NCBI GenBank assembly: GCA_946479185.1
Contig: CAMLFF010000066.1
Coordinates: forward strand, 1-11,803
From: an uncultured Sphingobium sp.
GTDB lineage: Bacteria; Pseudomonadota; Alphaproteobacteria; Sphingomonadales; Sphingomonadaceae
Reading direction: 5' to 3'
Length of the DNA: 11,803 bases
Under the pieces are notes generated by a model, which had not been told where the DNA came from, made no database searches, and worked only from the letters and a program-made list of their open reading frames with translations. How positions within the stretch are numbered: position 1 is the stretch's first letter; each line of letters opens with the position of its first letter. Positions 6,802-11,803 of the stretch are shown piece by piece. A program made the translations under genes and the position numbers.

Positions 6802-9387
6802 ATGCAACTCGTCATCGTCGAATCACCGGCCAAGGCCAAAACCATTGAAAAATATCTCGGGGGGGATTTCCGGGTACTGGCATCTTACGGCCATGTCCGA
6901 GACTTGCCCGCCAAGGATGGCTCGGTGGATCCCGATGATGGCTTCTCGATGGCCTGGGAAAATTATGGCGATAAGGCCAAGCAGCTCAAGGCGATTACGG
7001 ACGAGGCCAAGAAGGCCACGCGACTGATCCTCGCGACTGACCCTGATCGTGAGGGTGAGGCGATCAGCTGGCATGTGCAGGAAGTGCTGCGCGCCCGCAA
7101 AGCGCTGCCCGCTGTCGTGGACCGCGTGACCTTCAACGCCATCACCAAGGCCACCATCCTTGAGGCGATGAAGCATCCCCGCGCGCTCGATGAAGATTTG
7201 ATCGACGCCTATCGCGCCCGTCGCGCGCTCGATTATCTCGTCGGCTTCACGCTGTCCCCGGTCCTGTGGCGCAAGCTGCCCGGCGCCAAGTCCGCCGGGC
7301 GCGTGCAGTCCGTCGCGCTGCGGCTCATCGTGGAGCGGGATCGCGAGATCGAAGCCTTCACGCCGCAGGAATATTGGTCGGTCATGGCCGATCTGGAGCA
7401 GGCAGGGCAGGGCTTTGAGGCCCGTCTGGTGCGCTGGCGTGGCGACAAGATCGATCGGCTGACCATCGGCAAGGAAGGCGACGCGCTCGCCGCCAAGGCC
7501 GATGTCGAGGCTGGCCGCTTCACCGTCTCCTCGGTCGAGACCAAGCCCGCCACCCGCAATCCGCCGCCGCCCTTCACCACATCGACGCTCCAGCAGGAAG
7601 CCGCGCGCAAGCTCGGCCTTTCTGCGAGCGAGACGATGCGCGTCGCCCAGCAGCTCTATGAGGATGGCGCGATTACCTACATGCGGACCGACGGCGTCCA
7701 GATGGACAGCAGCGCCATCTCCGCTGCACGCAAGGCCATCGCGGATCGCTATGACGCTGGCTATGTGCCGGATCAGCCGCGCCTGTATCAAACCAAGGCC
7801 AAGAATGCGCAGGAAGCGCATGAAGCCATCCGCCCCACCGATTTCTCGCGAGATGCGGTCGGCTCTGGCGTTCACGCCAAGCTGTATGATCTTGTGTTCA
7901 AGCGCGCGCTGGCGAGCCAGATGGCCTCCGCGCGCCTCGAGCGCACCGCTGTGGAACTGTCGGATGGCACCGGCCAGCATGTGCTGCGCGCTACGGGGCA
8001 GGTCGTGCTCTTCCCCGGTTTCCTCGCGCTCTATGAAGAGGGCCGGGACGATAATGTCGATGAGGACAGCAAGCTGCTGCCTATCCTAAAGGCTGGCGAT
8101 CAGCCCGCCAAGCGCGATGTGCGCGCCGACCAGCATTTCACCCAGCCACCGCCGCGCTACAGCGAAGCGAGCCTCGTCAAGCGGCTGGAAGAATTGGGCA
8201 TTGGTCGTCCATCGACCTACGCATCGACCATTCAGGTTCTGAAAGACCGCAACTACGTCCGCGTTGAGAAGAACCGATTCTTCGCCGAGGAAAGCGGGCG
8301 GCTGCTCACGGCGTTCCTCGAGCGCTTCTTCGATCGCTACGTCGCTTATGATTTCACGGCGGGCCTTGAGGATGAGCTGGACGATGTCTCCGGTGGCCGC
8401 GCCCAGTGGCAGGCCGTGCTCGAAGCTTTCTGGCGCGATTTCAAGCCCAAGACGGTTGAGATCATGGACCTCAAGCCGTCCGAAGTCACGGCTGAGCTGG
8501 ATACCTTCCTCGCGCCCATGCTCTTCCCGGACAAGGGCGATGGCGTTGATCCCCGCCTTTGCCCGCTCTGCAACAGCGGCAAGCTGTCGCTGCGCGGCGG
8601 TCGCTTCGGCGCCTTCATCGCCTGCTCCAATTATCCCGAGTGCAAATATACCCGCAAATTCGGCCAGCCCGGCAGCGATGGCACGGCGGATACCGGCCCC
8701 GAAGCGCTGGGCGAACACCCCGAAACCGGCCTTCCCGTCACGCGCAAATCAGGCCGTTTTGGGCCTTATGTGGAGATGGGCGAGGGCAAGGAAGCCAAGC
8801 GCGCCTCCATCCCCAAGGATCTGCCCGATGGTGAGCTGACCTTCGATTGGGCGGTGAAGCTGCTCTCGCTGCCCCGCACGGTTGGCGATCATCCCGAAAC
8901 GGGCAAGCCGATCATGGCCAGCCTCGGGCGTTATGGTCCCTATCTGGCCCATGAGGGCAAATATGCCCGCCTGTCCTCGACTTTGGAAATCTTCGAGACC
9001 GGCATGAACGCCGCCGTCGCCAAGCTGGCGGATGCGGCCAATCGCGGCCCCGGCGCACGCAAGGCCGCAGAACCGCTCAAGATCCTCGGCGCTCACCCGC
9101 GCACGGAGCTGGAGCTACGGGTGATGGAAGGCCGCTACGGCCCCTATGTGACCGATGGCACCACCAACGCCACGCTCCCCAAGAGCGTCGCGCCAGATGC
9201 CCTGACGCTTGAGGAAGCCGCTCAGCTGATCGACGCCCGCGCCGCCGCTGCGCCCGCCAAGAAGAAGGGCAAGGCCAAGCCAAAAGCCAAGGCAGCCCCC
9301 AAGAAGAAAGCTGCAGCCAAGGCGCCCGCCAAGGCCAAGGCTGCCGCCAAGCCGAAAGCCAAGCCAAAGACTGAAGCTGCGGAGTAA
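6802..9387 (+). CDS. topA: DNA topoisomerase I (type IA)
   Basis: An 861-aa type IA topoisomerase that relaxes negative supercoils by cutting and rejoining one strand through a 5'-phosphotyrosine. The Toprim domain opens the protein: VESPAKAKTIEKYLG with Glu7, and TDPDREGE with Asp80, Asp82 and Glu84. The active tyrosine is Tyr293 in ITYMRTDG. One four-cysteine zinc ribbon follows (Cys587, Cys590, Cys608, Cys614; spacing 2-17-5). After it come three copies of a G-HP-T...GR(F/Y)GPY module at residues 637-657, 695-715 and 763-783, the usual C-terminal repeats of the non-enterobacterial type. The end is a 48-residue Lys/Ala/Pro tail (814-861; 17 lysines), like histone H1-type basic tails, probably binding DNA or RNA non-specifically. 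The ATG at 6802 gives the conserved N-terminus; AGGAAGG lies 13 bases upstream, rather far. It stands 120 bases after dprA with its own dyad-rich upstream region. Confidence 0.98.
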   Translation: MQLVIVESPAKAKTIEKYLGGDFRVLASYGHVRDLPAKDGSVDPDDGFSMAWENYGDKAKQLKAITDEAKKATRLILATDPDREGEAISWHVQEVLRARKALPAVVDRVTFNAITKATILEAMKHPRALDEDLIDAYRARRALDYLVGFTLSPVLWRKLPGAKSAGRVQSVALRLIVERDREIEAFTPQEYWSVMADLEQAGQGFEARLVRWRGDKIDRLTIGKEGDALAAKADVEAGRFTVSSVETKPATRNPPPPFTTSTLQQEAARKLGLSASETMRVAQQLYEDGAITYMRTDGVQMDSSAISAARKAIADRYDAGYVPDQPRLYQTKAKNAQEAHEAIRPTDFSRDAVGSGVHAKLYDLVFKRALASQMASARLERTAVELSDGTGQHVLRATGQVVLFPGFLALYEEGRDDNVDEDSKLLPILKAGDQPAKRDVRADQHFTQPPPRYSEASLVKRLEELGIGRPSTYASTIQVLKDRNYVRVEKNRFFAEESGRLLTAFLERFFDRYVAYDFTAGLEDELDDVSGGRAQWQAVLEAFWRDFKPKTVEIMDLKPSEVTAELDTFLAPMLFPDKGDGVDPRLCPLCNSGKLSLRGGRFGAFIACSNYPECKYTRKFGQPGSDGTADTGPEALGEHPETGLPVTRKSGRFGPYVEMGEGKEAKRASIPKDLPDGELTFDWAVKLLSLPRTVGDHPETGKPIMASLGRYGPYLAHEGKYARLSSTLEIFETGMNAAVAKLADAANRGPGARKAAEPLKILGAHPRTELELRVMEGRYGPYVTDGTTNATLPKSVAPDALTLEEAAQLIDARAAAAPAKKKGKAKPKAKAAPKKKAAAKAPAKAKAAAKPKAKPKTEAAE

Positions 9388-9489
9388 GCGGGCAGCCTAA
9401 AGCGCTGGTAGGGGCGGCAATAGCAAAAGCCGCTCGCGAAACAGGGTGCGTGTCTCTAGCCGATCCCTAATTGGACTCAGGATAGAAGA
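9388..9489. other. topA-cysD intergenic gap
   Basis: These 102 bases hold a weak 5-bp stem, GCGGC (9414-9418) with GCCGC (9429-9433), without a T-run. There is no clear terminator, no convincing -35/-10 pair and no recognisable CysB-type site. AGGA (9479-9482), seven bases before the ATG, serves as the cysD ribosome-binding site. A promoter for the sulfate genes is expected here because the pathway changes, but I cannot point to it. Confidence 0.4.
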
Positions 9490-10395
9490 ATGACACGCAG
9501 CCTTACCCATCTCGAACGACTGGAAGCCGAAAGCATCCACATCATGCGTGAGGTGGCCGCCGAGGCTGAAAAGCCTGTCATGCTCTATTCGGTGGGCAAG
9601 GATAGCGCGGTGATGCTGCATCTCGCGCGCAAGGCCTTCTACCCCTCGCCGCCGCCGTTTCCGCTGCTCCATGTCGATACGACCTGGAAGTTCAAGGCCA
9701 TGTATGAGCTGCGCAATCGCATGGCGCAGGAGAGCGGCATGGAGCTGCTCGTCTATCAAAATCCCGAAGCACTCGAAAAGGGCATCAATCCGTTCGATCA
9801 TGGCCCGCTCCACACCGATATGTGGAAGACCGAAGGCCTCAAGCAGGCGCTCAATCTCTATGGTTTCGATGTCGCCTTTGGCGGCGCACGGCGCGATGAG
9901 GAAAAGAGCCGCGCCAAGGAGCGCATCTTCTCCTTCCGCACCGCCAGCCACGGCTGGGACCCAAAAAACCAGCGTCCGGAATTGTGGAACCTTTACAATG
10001 CCCGCAAATCCAAGGGCGAGAGCATCCGCGTCTTCCCGATCAGCAACTGGACCGAGCTCGACATCTGGCAATATATCCAGCTCAACCGCATCCCCATCGT
10101 GCCGCTCTATTTCGCGCAGCCCCGCCCCACAGTGGAGCGCGATGGCATGCTGCTGATGGTCGATGATGAGCGCTTCCCGCTCAATCCCGGAGAAGTGCCG
10201 CAGATGCGCTCCATCCGCTTCCGCACGCTCGGCTGCTACCCGCTCACCGGCGCGGTCGAGAGCGAGGCAGCCACGTTGCCGGAAGTCATTCAGGAAATGC
10301 TGCTGACGACAACCAGCGAAAGGCAGGGCCGCATCATCGATAAGGATGGCGGCAATGCCAGCATGGAGAAGAAAAAGCAGGAGGGCTATTTCTGA
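9490..10395 (+). CDS. cysD: Sulfate adenylyltransferase subunit 2 (ATP sulfurylase small subunit)
   Basis: A 301-aa CysD, the catalytic subunit that makes adenosine 5'-phosphosulfate from ATP and sulfate, driven by GTP hydrolysis in its partner CysN. The PP-loop reads SVGKDS (34-39), as is usual for CysD where other family members have SGGKDS. Further family blocks are [44 protein letters not shown] and [13 protein letters not shown], followed by the basic Lys-rich end. Length equals that of the enterobacterial protein (about 302 aa). AGGA precedes the ATG by seven bases. The TGA stop shares one base with the cysN ATG (TGATG), so the subunits are translated together. No cysH, cysI or sulfate transport genes are in view. 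Confidence 0.97.
   Translation: MTRSLTHLERLEAESIHIMREVAAEAEKPVMLYSVGKDSAVMLHLARKAFYPSPPPFPLLHVDTTWKFKAMYELRNRMAQESGMELLVYQNPEALEKGINPFDHGPLHTDMWKTEGLKQALNLYGFDVAFGGARRDEEKSRAKERIFSFRTASHGWDPKNQRPELWNLYNARKSKGESIRVFPISNWTELDIWQYIQLNRIPIVPLYFAQPRPTVERDGMLLMVDDERFPLNPGEVPQMRSIRFRTLGCYPLTGAVESEAATLPEVIQEMLLTTTSERQGRIIDKDGGNASMEKKKQEGYF
10379..10385 (+). promoter_or_regulatory. Strong ribosome-binding site for cysN inside the cysD end
   Basis: AGGAGGG in the last codons of cysD lies nine bases before the ATG at 10395. Together with the one-base stop/start overlap it fixes the cysN start and points to coupled, roughly equal synthesis of the two subunits. Confidence 0.65.
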
Positions 10396-11803
10396 TGGCC
10401 GACACAACCCTTGATGCCCCGATCTACCAGACCGAAGCCCTCATCGCGCAGGATATCGACGCTTATCTCGAGCAGCACCAGCACAAGTCGCTGCTGCGCT
10501 TCATCACCTGTGGCAGTGTGGATGACGGCAAATCCACGCTGATTGGCCGCTTGCTCTATGACAGCAAGATGATCTTCGAGGATCAGCTTGCCGCGCTGGA
10601 GGCAGACAGCAAGCGCATGGGCACGCAGGGGCAGGAGATTGATTTCGCGCTTCTCGTCGATGGCCTCGCCGCCGAGCGCGAGCAGGGCATCACTATCGAT
10701 GTCGCCTATCGCTTCTTCACGACCGAGAAACGCAAGTTTATCGTCGCGGACACGCCGGGGCATGAGCAATATACGCGCAACATGGTCACGGGCGCGTCGA
10801 CCGCCGATCTCGCCGTGATCCTCATCGATGCGCGCAAGGGCGTGCTCACCCAGACGCGGCGGCACAGCTATCTGGCCAATCTTGTCGGCATTCGCCATAT
10901 CGTACTGGCCGTGAACAAGATGGATCTGGTCGGTTATGATCAGGCCGTGTTCGACAAAATCGTGAAGGATTATGGCGACTTCGCGCGCGAGATTGGCATC
11001 AAGTCCTTCCTCGCTATGCCGATTTCCGGCTTCAAGGGCGATAACATCACCACCGCCTCTGCCAACACGCCCTGGTATGATGGCCCCACGCTCATGGAGC
11101 ATCTCGAAACGGTTGAGGTCGATAGCAGCGCCTATCAGGCCAAGCCCTTCCGCATGCCGGTGCAGTGGGTCAATCGGCCCAATCTGGATTTCCGCGGCTT
11201 TTCCGGTCTGATCGCCAGCGGCATCATCCGCCCCGGCGAGCAGGTGCGCGTGCTGCCTTCGGGCAAGACCAGCACCGTCACGCGTATCGTTACGCTGGAT
11301 GGCGATCTGGACGAAGCCGTTGCAGGTCAGTCGGTTACACTCTGCTTTGCAGGCGAGATCGATTGTTCGCGCGGCGATGTGATTGCCTCAGCCGAAAGCC
11401 CGCCCCAAGCCGCCGATCAGTTCGAATCCACCATCGTGTGGATGTCCGACGAGGCGCTCAAGCCTGGCCGCGCCTATTGGCTCAAGCTTGGCACGCAGAC
11501 TGTTTCGGCCACCGTTCAGGCGCCGAAATATGAAGTCAATGTCAATACGATGGAGCATCTTGCTGCCAAGACGCTTGAGCTGAACGCCATCGGCGTCGCA
11601 GAGCTGACCACCGACAAGCCCGTCGTGTTCGAGGCTTATGCTGACAACCACACGCTGGGCGGCTTCATCCTGATCGACAAGATCACGAACTCAACCGTCG
11701 CGGCAGGCATGTTGCACTTCTGCTTGCGGCGCGCTCAGAATGTTCACTGGCAAGCGGTTGATATCAGCCGTAAAGCTCATGCCGCGCAAAAGGGGCAGGA
11801 GCC
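10395..11803 (+). CDS. cysN: Sulfate adenylyltransferase subunit 1, probably N-terminal part of CysNC; 3' end cut by window
   Basis: The frame stays open from the ATG to the right edge (469 full codons). It encodes a GTPase of the EF-Tu type that powers APS synthesis by CysD. GTP-binding motifs are all present: GSVDDGKST (40-48), the switch I-like [17 protein letters not shown] (119-123) and NKMD (174-177). Two beta-barrel domains follow (from about residue 255), ending in [13 protein letters not shown]. Stand-alone CysN proteins stop soon after this point. Here the sequence continues with [17 protein letters not shown], which I recognise as the linker leading to the APS kinase (CysC) domain in bifunctional CysNC proteins. 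The kinase P-loop itself would lie beyond the window, so the fusion is inferred. If it is a fusion, the gene makes both APS and PAPS. AGGAGGG and a one-base overlap with cysD set the start. Confidence 0.95.
   Translation, partial: MADTTLDAPIYQTEALIAQDIDAYLEQHQHKSLLRFITCGSVDDGKSTLIGRLLYDSKMIFEDQLAALEADSKRMGTQGQEIDFALLVDGLAAEREQGITIDVAYRFFTTEKRKFIVADTPGHEQYTRNMVTGASTADLAVILIDARKGVLTQTRRHSYLANLVGIRHIVLAVNKMDLVGYDQAVFDKIVKDYGDFAREIGIKSFLAMPISGFKGDNITTASANTPWYDGPTLMEHLETVEVDSSAYQAKPFRMPVQWVNRPNLDFRGFSGLIASGIIRPGEQVRVLPSGKTSTVTRIVTLDGDLDEAVAGQSVTLCFAGEIDCSRGDVIASAESPPQAADQFESTIVWMSDEALKPGRAYWLKLGTQTVSATVQAPKYEVNVNTMEHLAAKTLELNAIGVAELTTDKPVVFEAYADNHTLGGFILIDKITNSTVAAGMLHFCLRRAQNVHWQAVDISRKAHAAQKGQE

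Noticed and set aside
5461..6807. 448-codon open frame on the - strand opposite plsY/dprA
   Set aside because: It lies antisense to the well-supported dprA, its product is rich in Arg/Ala/Asp/Gly with no family motif, and such long antisense frames are expected from GC-rich codon use.
6823..7980. 385-codon open frame on the - strand inside topA
   Set aside because: Fully inside the conserved Toprim/active-site coding region of topA; a codon-bias shadow with no recognisable domain.
9241..9384. AAG/GCC-rich end of topA as a DNA repeat array
   Set aside because: The repeats follow the codons of a Lys/Ala tail inside the open frame and have no regular DNA unit length.
9414..9433. Stem-loop after topA as an intrinsic terminator
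   Set aside because: Only 5 bp of stem with a 10-base loop and no T-run afterwards.
9397..10407. 336-codon open frame on the - strand opposite cysD
   Set aside because: Mirror of cysD, which has every family motif; the antisense product shows none.

Overview
The window is about 60% GC and looks like chromosome of an alphaproteobacterium, most likely a member of the Sphingomonadales. Codons end mostly in G or C, genes are tightly packed, and plsY-dprA-topA occur in the order often seen in alphaproteobacteria. There is also a fused-type cysN and a fatty acyl-AMP ligase like those of sphingomonads. The lineage call rests on remembered family resemblance, not on a search. I see no mobile element, CRISPR array, tRNA, rRNA or phage gene.

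Layout. The left edge cuts into a fatty acyl-AMP ligase gene (to 1667, + strand). After a 66-base gap with a strong dyad comes a membrane-anchored PAS-GGDEF-EAL cyclic-di-GMP enzyme (1734-4097, +). Its 3' end overlaps by 13 bp the end of a convergent orphan ParA/MinD-type ATPase (4085-4843, -). An AT-rich divergent gap of about 150 bases follows. Next comes a housekeeping run on the + strand: plsY (start re-assigned to a TTG at 4994), dprA (ATGA overlap with plsY) and topA, the last preceded by a 120-base gap with a perfect 10-bp inverted repeat. After another 102 bases, cysD and the 5' part of cysN (probably cysNC) run off the right edge; the two overlap by one base (TGATG).

How the genes work together. 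CysD and CysN form ATP sulfurylase, which activates sulfate to APS; the CysN sequence breaks off in a linker typical of CysNC fusions, so APS kinase probably lies just beyond the window. PlsY makes lysophosphatidate, the entry to phospholipids. DprA handles incoming single-stranded DNA and TopA relaxes negative supercoils; these two share a neighbourhood with plsY rather than a pathway. The ligase activates fatty acids as acyl-adenylates for an unknown acceptor. The GGDEF-EAL protein makes and/or breaks c-di-GMP at the membrane.

No clearly new multi-gene system is visible. The most worthwhile leads are regulatory: dyads in front of the c-di-GMP gene and in front of topA, a possible 33-codon coupled ORF ahead of plsY, and an orphan ParA at the point where pyrC would be expected.
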